The translations under genes were made by a program, and so were the position numbers. A stretch of 64,000 nt of DNA from Limanda limanda. Its lineage: Eukaryota > Chordata > Actinopteri > Pleuronectiformes > Pleuronectidae. Below, one piece after another: positions 8,301-19,464 of this stretch. The notes beneath the pieces were generated by a model, which searched no databases, was not told where the DNA came from, and saw nothing but the letters and a program-made list of their open reading frames with translations. Location of the stretch: assembly GCF_963576545.1 (NCBI RefSeq), contig NC_083639.1, positions 22,600,118 to 22,664,117 of the forward strand. The letters are read 5' to 3'. Position 1 is the first letter of the stretch; each line of letters starts with the position of its first letter.

Positions 8301-10508
8301 TGTGCACTAAGCTAAAGGACATAGTGGTGCACAAGACTTCTGAAGAGCGACTTAATCTGAATGGAGACAAAGAAAAAAGGTAGAATGATATAATAGCTAC
8401 ATTTGCTGGTTGGCCAGAAACATCATTCAAGATGAATGCTAATGTTTCTGCACGCCACCTGCGTAAATAGGCAACAGTTAGTTAATATGTAAGCTAAATC
8501 ACATCCATATGAGACATCACAATAAGTCACACGTGTGTGATTTTCATGATGCTGAGCGAAAAAAAAGATTAATAGAACATTTAAAGTACATTCAATAAGT
8601 AATTATAAGTAAAAGGTAAAGACGTCAATGCTCAGTGACCCAATGCAGACTTAACTGCTGATGATGGCTACGTTTATACAACAAAAACTCTGGACTACTG
8701 ACCGACTTTAACCTTGCAAGGTTCGATAGCTAGTTAAAATGTAGCTGTGGCAGTTGAGAGGAAGGACACAGGTTTGTGAAAAAGGACTGGAAACCTTTTC
8801 TGTGTGTTCACATTTGAATTGTGATTTAGTTTGGATTTAGTTTCAATTCATTATAATGATTGTGTGTTTCCTATGCACAGCCCTGGGTCTCATGTCACTG
8901 CTGCCATATTCTACTTTATTAAAGCAGCGAGCTCATTTTCCCACAATGCTTTCCCCCCTCACTACACTTACCGTGCCCTTAATTCCCTCTGGAAAGAGGA
9001 ACCTCTTGTAGATAGTGTTGACGGTGTCATTGGGTTCAACATCACACTCCCTCTGCAGCAGGATTGGTCCGGTATCCAGTCCGTCATCAGCCCAGAACAC
9101 TGTGAACCCGCCCTTTTTGTCCCCGTGGATCAGGGTCCTGTGTGGCCCGAGACGACAGGTAAACAACACGTCACAGCATGACCCCCAGCACCAACCTGAT
9201 GGACATGAGCATCACTCACCAGTTGATAGCAGAGGCCCCCCTGTGGAGAGGCAGCAAGGACGGGTGGTAGATGATGGAGCCGTGTTCGGGGTGGTCGATG
9301 ACCTCCATGGGGATGAACTGGGAGCAGAAGGGCAGGACGTTGAGCTCAGCACCCGTTGCCTTGTACTGAGCCACCACCTCGGGGATGGCCTGGCCCTTCA
9401 AGCGCCAGCGAGGGAACTTGAACACAGCTACACCATCCTTCTCCGCCTCAGTGCCTATGGAGAAAATAAATAGTGTCATCAAACTCTTAAACTGTTCACA
9501 AACAAACTCTATGAGCTCTAGATTTAACCCCTTATTGCCTGAATTAATTTCCAATATATACAAAAATTATTATTTGTGTTTTTGGCTGTCATACAGATGC
9601 TAAATTAAGTGGAGATTGTTGATTTCAATATAGCATATACAATAGATATAAAATCTAGGTATGAGGCAAATTAGCGACATTAGGCATAATAGGGCATAAC
9701 CGTAATTAACAGATTTTTTTTTGTAGATTATTATACTGATGCTGCTTTTGCTTGAAATTGAATAAGCACATATGTTTCTGTACAATCATTGCTGTTCCAT
9801 CATCACAGTATTTCAAATACAGCTTAATATCTCAAAATAACTTTGATGCACAGTACCAAGGGGCTAGTATGTATTTTCCACTCCGACCACTAGATGGAAG
9901 CAGAGTACTTCCAATACCTTCATGGTATGTGTAGTATTTGCACCATCAGGCATTAGTGGGATAAAAAGACCAGAATGGGGTTTGAGGCAAATTCGCCACA
10001 TTTGTCTACAAGGGGTTAAATGTGATATTGTTATTATAATTAATTTGATTAATTTGTTGGCAATCACAGTTTTTGCAGTCCCCATGAACCATCTCTGTAG
10101 TTGCTGCAGTTAGATTCATGAGTCATGCAACAGCTGCAGTGTGCGTGGAAATGTCATAACCCCTACAGCAGTTTAAATTAAGCTTGGCAGAATATCAGTT
10201 TTATGGATTTGTCTAGCTCTTCTCTATTCTTTGAAAATGTTGAAAATCCAAATGTAGTTTTGTTATATAATATACTGCCTGTTTTGTTCTCGATGTGACT
10301 AAATATTCAGATACATCTTATTGTCTGCCATGTTTTTGAGGCAAAGCCAGTTTTGCAGGTCCCAGTCAGTGACGTTCTCACCCAGTGGGTCAGCCTTGCC
10401 GTCCTTGTCGGGGATGGTGAACACTCCTACGATGGTGTGGCCCTCCTTCCTCAGCTCCTTGTACACCTCCTGGCCGAACAGGCTCTGACCAATCACTGCA
10501 ATCTTCAT
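5181..10508 (-). CDS. aldh1l1: ALDH1L1-type 10-formyltetrahydrofolate hydrolase/formyltransferase domain (six exons, apparently truncated)
   Basis: Six exons (10382-10508, 9220-9454, 8972-9137, 7494-7595, 6599-6688, 5181-5318) join in frame at GT/AG sites to give 286 residues. The start [16 protein letters not shown] matches cytosolic ALDH1L1 and lacks the mitochondrial leader of ALDH1L2. The product corresponds to the N-terminal folate-binding module (about residues 1-203) plus most of its C-terminal subdomain. Catalytic His106 (YHPSLLP) and Asp142 (GLDTGP) are present. In the full ~902-residue enzyme this domain removes the formyl group from 10-formyl-THF, a phosphopantetheine carrier domain passes it on, and a C-terminal aldehyde dehydrogenase oxidises it to CO2 with NADP+. 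No carrier or ALDH exon was recognised downstream in this window, and the next exon is decayed. The gene could be a truncated paralogue, or the remaining exons could lie beyond position 1. Teleost aldh1l2 is a weaker alternative. Confidence 0.85.
5500..5900. repeat. Dispersed repeat, copy 1 (unclassified)
   Basis: Shares an ordered series of motifs with 20395-20740: TTCACAACAACACAGAAA, TGTTTACAG, TCACCAAAAG, CCTACAGAGxxxCTCCTGCTGT and a final GGGCTGGC-like box. The order and spacing are similar, so these are two diverged copies of one element. Here it lies in an intron of the aldh1l-type gene. No transposase reading frame or terminal repeats were recognised. Confidence 0.5.
6599..6688 (-). 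CDS. aldh1l1: aldh1l1-type exon: start of C-terminal formyltransferase subdomain
   Basis: Thirty codons between GTTGACAG and a GTAACA donor. Encodes [24 protein letters not shown]. The LHNWIRG-DKVPGAW motif is the signature of the second subdomain shared with methionyl-tRNA formyltransferases. Confidence 0.9.
6765..6850 (+). repeat. Fragment of a common teleost retroelement tail
   Basis: Contains TTTTATTTGTATAGCCCATA and ATAGGGCTTT, a widespread teleost interspersed motif. A related AATTCAATTTTATTTGTACAGTG tract occurs at 20785-20830. It is intronic in the aldh1l-type gene. Confidence 0.5.
7075..7320 (+). repeat. Decayed tRNA-derived SINE
   Basis: Resembles the clearer SINE at 27319-27573 in order: GGTCAGCGGTTTGATCC (B-box region), CTTGGGCAACATACTGAACC, GTGTGAATGGGCGAATGG, AAAGTGCTATCAGTGGTC and a final AGCTATATAAATA tail. 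It is strongly diverged and lies in an intron of the aldh1l-type gene. Confidence 0.55.
7494..7595 (-). CDS. aldh1l1: aldh1l1-type exon: end of hydrolase subdomain
   Basis: Exactly 34 codons between a TTCTAG acceptor and a GTGATA donor. Reads [14 protein letters not shown] through [16 protein letters not shown]. These motifs (LIAEGKAPR, GATYExIQKK) are diagnostic for ALDH1L proteins. Confidence 0.9.
8972..9137 (-). CDS. aldh1l1: aldh1l1-type exon: catalytic Asp142 segment
   Basis: Acceptor CACACAG, donor GTAAGT. Encodes [26 protein letters not shown] and [10 protein letters not shown]. Asp142 in GLDTG, essential for formyl hydrolysis in the family, is intact. The codons for the 55 residues are complete and the exon ends in phase 0. 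Confidence 0.92.
9220..9454 (-). CDS. aldh1l1: aldh1l1-type exon: folate-binding core with catalytic His106
   Basis: Acceptor CCATAG, donor GTGAGT. It reads from TEAEKDG through [15 protein letters not shown] and [10 protein letters not shown] to GASAIN. His106 of the HPSLLP loop is one of the catalytic residues of the family. Both junctions are in phase with the neighbouring exons (43rd codon completed at the left junction, Trp121 split at the right). Confidence 0.92.
9524..10019. mobile_element. piggyBac-like MITE with TTAA target duplication
   Basis: A 488-bp element (9528-10015) begins CCCCTT and ends AAGGGG, flanked on both sides by TTAA. TTAA target duplications with CCC...GGG ends are characteristic of piggyBac transposons. 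No transposase is encoded, so it is non-autonomous. It sits in the intron between the first two coding exons of the aldh1l-type gene. The termini are short and imperfect beyond the first nine bases, so the family assignment is moderate. Confidence 0.6.
10382..10508 (-). CDS. aldh1l1: aldh1l1-type exon: start codon and nucleotide-binding-like N-terminus
   Basis: Encodes [16 protein letters not shown] through KADPL (42 residues plus one base of the next codon) and ends at a GTGAGA donor. The ATG is at 10506-10508. An acceptor (TCCACAG) lies just upstream, with exon sequence from 10520, so the first exon of the transcript is non-coding and lies further right. The initial beta-strand/loop ([10 protein letters not shown]) is characteristic of the formyltransferase fold. 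Confidence 0.9.
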
Positions 10509-10520
10509 CTTCACTGCTCA

Positions 10521-11670
10521 CTGTGGAGCATTAACACACAACAAGGTAACCAGACAATAGGTCTCTAAATGTTATAAGCAAACAAAGTATATAGATTAGG
10601 TTCACATATGAGAGAAACATTTTAAATGAAAAATGTGAGGGTTTTCTTATATTTTCAAATGTAGGCATTGTTGTACATTTAAGTGTATAGTTGTATCTGT
10701 GAATGTATGCCTATAGATACATGTATACTCATATATATTAAATATATTTTATATTTTCATGATGTACAGACATATTTCTGTTTGAATGAAAATAAATTCC
10801 TCTTATATTCAGTTGCCACTATTAACAAACTCAAGCTCATTTACAGATCCTTTTTTAATCACAAACTTTATTCGGTGCACAGACTGACTGAATATGGATG
10901 GAGACATGTATCCACATGTATCTCGTGCTCCTGTCAGGTTAGTATGTGTGCACTGCACACGTGTTTTCCCATGAAGCTCCATGACTCTGGTTTGTGTGGA
11001 CAGAAGCTCCAAGCAGTTACATGACGACCCTCACTCACACTTTACGCAACCATGTTGAAGTCTTCACTGTGTGACCAGGTCCAAAGAGCAGCTCTGTGTT
11101 GTTTTCACCTCATGGAAGTGTGTGAAGTAAACCTGTCACTTTATTAGGTACACCTGGCTAAAACGTATGCAGTCTAATACAACAGGCCTGTAATGAACAG
11201 TCTCTTCATAATGAGTTTCATATTAAGAGTTGTTGATTCAGCTATGACGTTCCAAAATGTTGATACCATTGTCTTGTGTAGGAAACTACACAAATTAAAT
11301 GCTTCTGAACTATACAGGTTGTCCAAACTTAAATGTACATTGGTACTTCTCCCAATTAATTTATTTAATATTATACCTAGTTTAACTAATGCAGATCCAT
11401 TTTCTTAGAGGAGGCTGACATTTATTTGATCAATTTGTAGCTGGTGCAGATGTCCAACAGTCTGACAGCTTTTTAATTAAACATGTTTTTGAAACTTTTA
11501 GCCTGTTTACGGACATATGACTTGTTACTATCATTGCTTCTGTTCTGTAATATGAATACAAACTCACACAATTATACTGATATGCTGACAATCATCAAAC
11601 CATCATGCAGTTGATCAGTCAGAGTAAAGTTAAATTGCTCAGTAACCATGACTGACAGATTATTGACCCT
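10521..11670. other. Probable first intron of the aldh1l-type gene
   Basis: AT-rich sequence between the coding-start exon and the GC/CCAAT clusters. A CACTTTATTAGGTACACC motif at about 11137-11155 is a common terminal motif of teleost DNA-element relics. No coding exon was identified. Confidence 0.4.
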
Positions 11671-11674
11671 GGCC

Positions 11675-11765
11675 AGGCAGGGGGCGGGGCGGCCCTGCTG
11701 CCAACCTGCTCCAACCAATCACGTATCTCGGGGCTGCTCATACCGTTGGTGTTGACCAATCAGAC
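11675..11765 (-). promoter_or_regulatory. GC-box/CCAAT cluster, candidate promoter of the aldh1l-type gene
   Basis: A GC box (GGGGGCGGGGCGG) near 11680-11692 and two CCAAT motifs at 11715 and 11756 stand out from AT-rich surroundings. The coding-start exon of the aldh1l-type gene is preceded by an acceptor, so a non-coding first exon and promoter are expected to its right. No TATA box is obvious. Confidence 0.35.
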
Positions 11766-12189
11766 GCAGAGACACGTAGGAAACGCTCGATAGCCCATTG
11801 ACAGATCTTAAACTCCTGCTCTGAAGTTAAAGTTAACTCCTGCTCATATTTATTCTTACTCATTATACATGTTAAACAGTCATGGCAATATCATTGCAGC
11901 TGTAAAACAGCAATGTGTGTCTGCGTGTGTGAGGAGCAATGTGCAGTCTGCCAGCACATAAATAAGCTCCGTGCACCGTGCAAACAAACAAATATAAAAC
12001 AGATAATAAAACTCCTTATGACAACAACAATAAGGACAACAACACAAATAATAATACAGTATCATGTGTCCTTACCCTCCTGCTCCTGTGCTCGCTTGAA
12101 AAGAGCAAGTGGACGCGCACTGGTACTTATTCATTTGCACTCTCAGCCACCCATGCAAGCAGCCCAATTACGTCACGTAAAAACACAGG

Positions 12190-12262
12190 AGACTGATTGG
12201 TTAGGGCGGGCCGCGAGGCAGCAGGGGCCGACCAATCAGCTGCGGCCTCTGTCTCTGAAGGA
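12190..12262. promoter_or_regulatory. Second CCAAT/GC-rich cluster
   Basis: Contains ATTGG at 12196, a GGGCGGGCCGCG block, and CCAATCAG at 12232. The local sequence around the second CCAAT (GACCAATCAG followed by GCxGxG) resembles that at about 11754, suggesting two related promoter-like segments 480 bp apart. Which gene, if any, uses it is unknown. Confidence 0.3.
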
Positions 12263-12598
12263 GAGCAATCACTCAGGAATATTGTCAACAATGATAAATC
12301 ACTACATCATTACTGTACTGAAAGACACTTGTTGTACCACTTAAAGACTTTATTACTCCATATCAACGCGCTTAACTTTGCGATATTAGTTTCTGCCTGT
12401 GCAATTCAATGGCTTATGTGCAATCCCTTTCACACTTTGTATTTTTTTGTACTGTTAATATTAGTTTCAATTTCATTTATATTTCTTTGTAATTTTTAGA
12501 TTTGTATATTTCCATTTATTCATAAGAGCTGTATGTAACTTATAACATTTCCCCATTGTGGGGCTTATAAAGGACAATATCTTTTACTACTCTTATCT

Positions 12599-12955
12599 CA
12601 TCAAAATCACGACTGTTTGCTGTCCTGGCTCCTAAATGGTGGAATGAGCTCCCACTCGACATCCGGACATCTGAAAGTTTACACATCTTCCGCCGAAAAC
12701 TAAAAAAACAGCTCTTCGGACTGTACCTTGAATAAAAAAATAAAAAAAACTAACCACTTTTTGAAACTAACACTTTGGTAGCACTAAAATGGCAATTACT
12801 TATAGCACTTTGTAGTTTTACTTTATTTCAAAGAAATTGTACTGTCTTGATTCTTGTTGTTCTTGGTTTGTACCCTCTGGGTTGAATGCACTTATTGTAA
12901 GTCGCTTTGGATAAAAGCGTCAGCTAAATGAAATGTAATGTAATGTAATAAAAAT
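12599..12955 (+). mobile_element. LINE 3' end (L2/CR1-like), copy 1
   Basis: An open segment reading APKWWNELPLDIRTS...IFRRKLKKQL ending at TAA matches the extreme C-terminus of L2-type LINE reverse-transcriptase proteins. A 3' UTR ending in GTAAGTCGCTTTGGATAAAA and short TGTAATG tail repeats follows, as is usual for these elements. The 5' part is absent. A second copy lies at 29318-29655. Confidence 0.7.
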
Positions 12956-12959
12956 AATA

Positions 12960-14920
12960 AAGTAGTGTGTGTAGTGAGTGAACTGACAATAAGAGTGAGA
13001 TAAGGTGATTGACATTAAACCTGATTAACTTTAAGATCCCAGAAAATCTGACTCAGTTCAACCTCTGCACACAATTAAATCAAGCACAATACAAACAGTG
13101 CAGCAGACACACAAACAGGTTGTTGTACCACACAAGTTGTCATGCCATACCTGTCAGTGCAGTTAATCTACTGACACCCAAACACACAAACCTCTTACAC
13201 ATTAGTATATTTATTTTTCTGAAATAAAATACACTCAGGAAACAAGGCAACTGCAGGTCTGCTGCAACTTATTCTTTTAGATCAATGCTGAAGACTTTAT
13301 TTTTGCCATCACCTTTTATTAAATCAAATCACCACTCATTCCTCACACTGCACAGTAACTTTGACATTTATTTAATTTCTTATCATTGTATCTAATCATT
13401 TATTTTTCTATTGAACTCTTTAATTTTGCTCTGAATGCTTCTTTTTATGCCCTGTCTTTTATCACTTTTACAATGTTTCCTTTTATATTTCCCCTAACGC
13501 ACTTTGAATTTACTTGCTGCTGAAATGTGTTTATCGATGGAGCCTAAGGTATAAGTTGCTAAGTCTGTTCTCTATGATACAGAGTCGTTTAAGTAATTTC
13601 CTTTCCTCTTCTTGCTGACACTGACTATAAGAGGTAGTTTCAAGCAGTCCAGAGATTTTTATCGACCAATAAACACTATCTCCATTTTTTTCTATCAACC
13701 CTAACCCTAAAAAAATGTTCAAGGAAATGATTTAGAATTGCCAGACCTGTAAAATTAAGAGCATAAACAGAGGATGGTCATTTTACAGCCACAGACTCTG
13801 AAGTTGGATTAAACTATGTCGATCTTCCTGGTCCATGACAACCGTTGCACAACCTGTTCTTAGATAAGTTGAAACGTCCCAGCAACACACACACAGACCA
13901 TTTCCATGTGATATCAGATATTCAGATTAGTTTTAGCATTGTCATGGCACTGATTAGATGAACTGAAGCATTTACTCTAGCTAGTTGGTAGTTTCATTGT
14001 CTCTCCACTTTAACGAGGTCTGCTTGCTTTTGACCAACTGCAATTTGTTGCCATTTCAAATGAATTCAATGGATATCCCAGTCAATATTGTGTTCAGGAT
14101 TTATTTATTTTTTCTTTATTTAATCGTTCAAATCAGTTTCTCAAAGCAGACCTGTCCTAGAGGGAAGACAATTTTATCACAACAGCAAATACAGACAAAT
14201 ACTGTCACCCACCACAGGAACATACAGCGGAAAGGTGATAAGACTATTCATATATTCAGTAATGATGAAATAAATGATCAAAGACAACACAAATTTCAGA
14301 TGCCGAAACTGGCACAATACTAAAAAATGATCTGAATAACTGATATCATGAGGAGAAGATCTGCAACCTCTGACATCTTCTTAGTCAACTACAGTTAGTA
14401 TGAATAATACATTTAAAAGCTACAACACTAAACGATATGACTGTTTTTTCCACATAACAATAGACTGAAATTCACCATCAGCTCTGACATGTTCATATCC
14501 TTCTCTCCATTGTTGCGTGAGAAACATTTAAAGGCTTATAAAACTCAGGCCACAATGCACATTTCGTTATATGCACATGTTAGGAGGGAGGAGACTGAGG
14601 ATAATTTGATTATCATATTCACAAATACAGGATGGAAGTAAAAATATAGTCGTCATACTGTTTCTTCAAAATCTTAGATACTAATGAAAAAAACATATTT
14701 ATGTTATTAATAAATGTTATTTATAAATTTGCAAAAAAAGAAGAGGAACTTTAAACACATTATCTTTTCACTTCTACAAAAAATCTAAATCCATACTCGA
14801 CTCTGTCACAGTATTACATATTATTATAATGAATCATATGACTATCATCATAAGAAACTGAACGTTTATATGAACCCTGCTAGGAGAGTTTATCTGTTGA
14901 TTGACTCATTTTAGATAGAA
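12960..14920. other. Non-coding AT-rich sequence
   Basis: No supported gene on either strand. Short poly-A/T-rich tracts are present, and two CCCTAA units at about 13699 are too few to be a telomeric tract. Confidence 0.4.
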
Positions 14921-14924
14921 TTAG

Positions 14925-15425
14925 AGTTTAACCAGCATAAAACAGAAGTATTGATCATTAGGTCAAAGGATCAGAGAGAGAAACTGTTCTCCAATCTAAA
15001 CACATTAGGACTCAAGCCAAGAGGAGAAAAATCTAGTAGTAATTTTTGGCTAATGTTGGAGGTGTCACAAAAAACGCGTGAAGTATCTGGAGAGACTCAG
15101 AGAGACTAATGTACGCTTTCATAACCAGTAGGCTAGACTGCCGCAAAGCTCTCCTCTCTAGTCTACCAAAAAACAGAACAAATCAGATACAGTTCATTTA
15201 CAATTATGCTGCACAAGTGCTGACTAAGACCAAAAAGACCCAACACATCACTCCTGAGTCCTTACACCGGTTGCCTGTTGATGTTGGTGTTTGTGATTTT
15301 AAAATCCTCTGTCTATAAAGCACTACATGGCCTTGCACCTGACTGTCAGAGATGGGCCATGCAGGGAGGCACTTTGAACTGCAATGAACTAGTATGAAAG
15401 GTGCTGTATAAACACTGTTTGAATG
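14925..15425 (+). mobile_element. Degraded L2-type LINE fragment
   Basis: Reading frames separated by stops and shifts match consecutive parts of the L2 reverse transcriptase C-terminal half: N-x-HKTEVLII, then FITSRLDCRKALLSSLP, IYNYAAQVLTKT, HITPESLHRLPV and VYKALHGLAPD. It ends near GGTGCTGTATAAACA, the typical L2 3' terminus. Non-functional. Confidence 0.75.
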
Positions 15426-15429
15426 ATCA

Positions 15430-18400
15430 CTTGATCAAGGCGCACATTCAGTAGGTCGATAGTGATTTACTCTCTGCTCTTCACCACCAGTGCTTTTATA
15501 ACTTTAATTTGTGGTACTGTTCTGTCATGAGTTGTGACCAAGTATCAAAAATCATCTACTCAGACAAGAAGAGAAAGATTTAGCTGCTGTCACTTTATCG
15601 GCTGTTTCCTTGTGTTTGTTTGTCCTCAGTAATCACACAAGTCAATGATCCACTCACTGACCTCACTGTCAGACCAGCAATGCTGACAAGGTGATTGGAT
15701 GTTCTCAGAGTGTGTGTGTGTGCATGTGTGTGTAATGCATGTAAGCAACATTGACTACCCTGTGCACGATATGACCAAATCAAAAACCATAAATCCACTA
15801 AAAAAATAAAATAAAATAATCTTGAATTTAGTTTGAAATGTGTTGAGTATGAGAATAGTTCTTTTGTATTTCACATCACCTCCAAACTGGCTGTTACACC
15901 AGTATCATGTGGATGGATTCTGTCATATAGTTGTGCTATTGTAATTCTTGTTTTCATACACAAGAGGTCGCACTTTGCTATAAAACAGGCTCCTGACCAC
16001 GTATCAATGAGATCAGAGGAACATACATTCAGCTGTCACAACTTTATAATGTTCTGTTTTCATTTGAACTATTTTGTGGTTTGTGTGGCTGTTGAGCTGT
16101 ATTGTGCCAGGAAATGTTCCTATCGTATAAGGGTGGACAAAATAATGGAAACATCTGTCCATATAACATAATACAACAGCATAACACAGTGCAGCCTTTC
16201 GATCAGAAACACAGATTCAGCTCCAACTGATGAGTATTCATTAAAGGACTGCTGTGCTTGTGTTAGACTGCACGTAACACGTTCCTAATAAACTGTTTTA
16301 CACTGTCTGTTAATGTCCCTGAACATGATTCATGGACGTGGTTTTTTGAATAAAACTTTGCCTAATATTATTAACCAATTAATCAATTACTGACCTCAAA
16401 ATTGTTTTGTAGTACAGTATCCTCTGAAGAGTCAGCTCTGATGTTCTGATCAGAGTTTACAGGTTTTAGACTGAGAAACAAATTCGAAACGCCTGAGTTT
16501 GAAGGGTCCATGTGTGTAATTAAAGAGGCTTTTGGCTGCATTGTGGGAAATATAGCATCCAGGATTTTTGGAGCTCTACCCATAGAGACCTGAAGCCCCC
16601 TGCTGCTTTGCTTTCTTTTACACAAAATCCATCACGTCAAGTCCCCCATACTTAGGGAATGTGCAGTATTTAAATACGATAGGTCACCTTTAAAATGGAA
16701 ACCTGGACAGAAATGTCAGGCTGCCAAGCAACTTTACAAGTTTGAAAATTAAAAAGTCAACTTATTCGACTAAAGAAAAGGTGGTCTACTAATCTTCCAA
16801 GGATATGGATGGAAATGTCATTAGGTTTTTACAACTTGAACAAATTTAAAATTGTTAAAACATATTTTGGGCTGCCAACGACCAGACTGCTGATCACTGT
16901 TGACTTTGTACACAACATGATGGCAATGAGTACAACGCTTTGTACACTGCAGTGCAGCCAGCAGCTCCACAGATCCATCATACAGATGATAATTATAACT
17001 GTGAGCGTGAGTGTGGATGTGTGTGTGTGGGTCCTGATTGGCTCTCTGTTGGAGTCTCTGTTGTGTATCCTGCAGACTGAGTGTATTTTCACACTGAACT
17101 CAGGCACCACACTGAGATTCACTGGCTATAAATACACACTGTGAAGAGTGTGTCCTCCTTCAGCTTTCCTGGAATAAAACTTAAAACACCTGCCCCCTCT
17201 ACACACACACACATGCACACACACGCACACACACACACTCATTTCACCAACTCTCTCACAGCTAAACTGCTATAATAAGTAAGAGTGGGGACCTCATATT
17301 GCCGTGAGTTACTGTCCATGACTAAAAGAAGGCACTATTTTGGTATATTCACAATGTGTGTGCATTATACAATACAGTATGTGCATGTGTTTATGTTGGC
17401 ATCACATGCCCCTCTGTCTAAGGCCTGGTCCAGGCCGGCCATTTTCACCTTGGCTGCTGGACTGGCACGGCTGGCAGTCCCTGAAAGCACCACGAGGTAT
17501 AAAAATAATATACAGCCTAGTTAATAAAAAATCCCAGGACGGTGCCAAGGGTTCAGACCAACCACTTACATAAGTCCATCCAGTCACGGAGCCAAGGGGA
17601 ACAGAGGCAGCGTTGCGTGCTGAAGGTACAAGGCCTGAAAACTTTTACTGAAATGAGATGAGAAAGTGGGAACATTCTAAAGTAAAACTGCTGATTCAAT
17701 CTGAGTGGCAGCTTAAAGGTGCACGCCATCAATTTTACACATCAAGGTCAGTTTAGCAGTCCTATTCAGCCTGATAGGAAAACAGTTATATATATATATA
17801 TACACAACATATGATATGTTGTCTGGCTCTACACAATTGTCTGGTTTCTAGTGAAACTTTGACATAGCTGTCATACTGGAGTTATTGGAGTACAATGTGA
17901 TGGAAGAAGCTTTTCAGTTGCATTATGGGAAATGCAGTGTGCAGTGTTTTGGGGGCTAAGACCAATGTTGGGGACTCAAACAAGACATTTGTTTTTATTC
18001 CATACTAAATATCGTCCAAATCAGCTGAAGGGGAAAAACTATGCTAAGTTATCAGTAATAGTGGTTTCTAAGAATTTGCAGGTCAAAAAATATCATGTAT
18101 ATATTTATCTTTAGCCTCTTCTAAATCTGGTTTATTTGTATATAAAATAAAAAAGGCAATAAATTAGAAACTTAACCTAAGTTAGCAGATGTGATAAACA
18201 GATATGGTTGTGAAACTGACATACTCTCCCATTCTGACTTTGTGACTCTTCTCCACAATTTACAGTCACCATTTTTACTATGGTCATTGTCACTTGTGGT
18301 TTCAGTTTTTTTCTTGTAACTATGTTGCAGAGTCTCAGTGTAAGAGTGGAATTCACGTGGCTGATGGCTCTGTCTCGACAATGGAGTCTTAAAGGTTGGA

Positions 18401-18960
18401 GTTTTCTGTTCCCTTTGATTTTCTTCGGTTTGACTGTAAATCATCACACAAACACACAACTGCAGAGTACTGATGTGACCACACAGACACTGAGGGTGTG
18501 GACCTTGAGTTAAAGTGTGTGCTTTCACCTTTAGTGACCACTGTCTGCCATTGACATTTCTCTTGCTGAGCTTCTGCCCTCTTGTGGTGGCTGAGAGAGC
18601 TTTAAGCGCAGGGGAAAGCAGTGGGGCCAGGAGTGTGCTGATAGAACTCTGAAAATGTCTATGTGTGTTGACATTAAAGATGTAGATTTGCCCTCAGACT
18701 GGTCCCACCCTGTCTGGATGTTATTCACAGCCGCTGTGTCTGCCTACTGTGAATCCCAGCCTGTAAACCTATACAGTGGTGTACTGATGGTGAGGATGGG
18801 TTGAGGATTTTTAATTCCATCACAACCACCATCTGCAAACAGCATGGTCACTTTCAAACCTGATACAGTCTTTACCAAACCACATATAGAATAAATGAGT
18901 CTGTATGTGAATGCAGTCATGTTAAATGTGCTGAACCATTTAAACATATTTTCAGAATTA
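15430..18960. other. Non-coding region with simple repeats and possible transposon scraps
   Basis: No convincing exon was recognised. GGGTGGACAAAATAATGGAAAC at 16131-16152 resembles the terminal motif of teleost DNA transposons. Short CA tracts occur at 17200-17240 and a TA tract at 17786-17802. Confidence 0.4.
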
Positions 18961-18969
18961 CGAAGCTAC

Positions 18970-19462
18970 TTAAAGGAATAGTTCACCCAAATATGAAAAT
19001 TCACTTATAATCTACTCCACTATGCAAATATGGAGGGCTGGGTTAAGTGTTTGAGTCCACAAAACACTTTTGGAGTTTCAGGGTTAAACAGCGTTTCAGC
19101 CGAATCCAATACAATTGAAGTGTATGGTGATACATTTTTCAAACGTAAAAAAACAACAGAAAAAAATCCAAAGTTCCTCCATACTGCTCATGTGGTGTCA
19201 TCCCAGTGTCATTTACACCATATTTTTTGACTAAATGTTCGCTGTTATCCTTCTCCAGAGCCGTGTTCCACCACAGAGGACATTTAGGCTAAAACACAAT
19301 GTAAATGATGCTGGTTCGAGTTAAATTAGAATGTCTGGGCTAACGGACAATTGGATGACACAATGTATTTTTACGTTTGAAAAATTGATCACCAGATACT
19401 TCAATTGTATTGATTTAGCTGCAATGAGTGAGTTTTCATTTTTGGGTGAACTATCCCTTTAG
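18970..19462. mobile_element. Foldback-like non-autonomous DNA element
   Basis: Left end AGGAATAGTTCACCC and right end GGGTGAACTATCCCT are inverted repeats, flanked by TTAA on the left and TTAG on the right. A second inverted pair lies inside: CAATACAATTGAAGTGTATGG...AAACGTAAAAA near 19109-19150 and its complement near 19370-19420. The element is about 485 bp with no transposase. The AGTTCACCCAAA terminus is very common in teleosts. A TTAA target would fit a piggyBac-like origin, but the right flank has changed, so the class is uncertain. Confidence 0.6.
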
Positions 19463-19464
19463 GT

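Noticed and set aside
8831..9473. Plus-strand open frames of 116 and 152 codons
   Set aside because: Antisense shadows of the aldh1l-type exons, which have matching splice sites and strong family identity on the other strand.
13699..13711. CCCTAACCCTAA, telomere-like repeat
   Set aside because: Only two units. Too short to be an interstitial telomeric tract.
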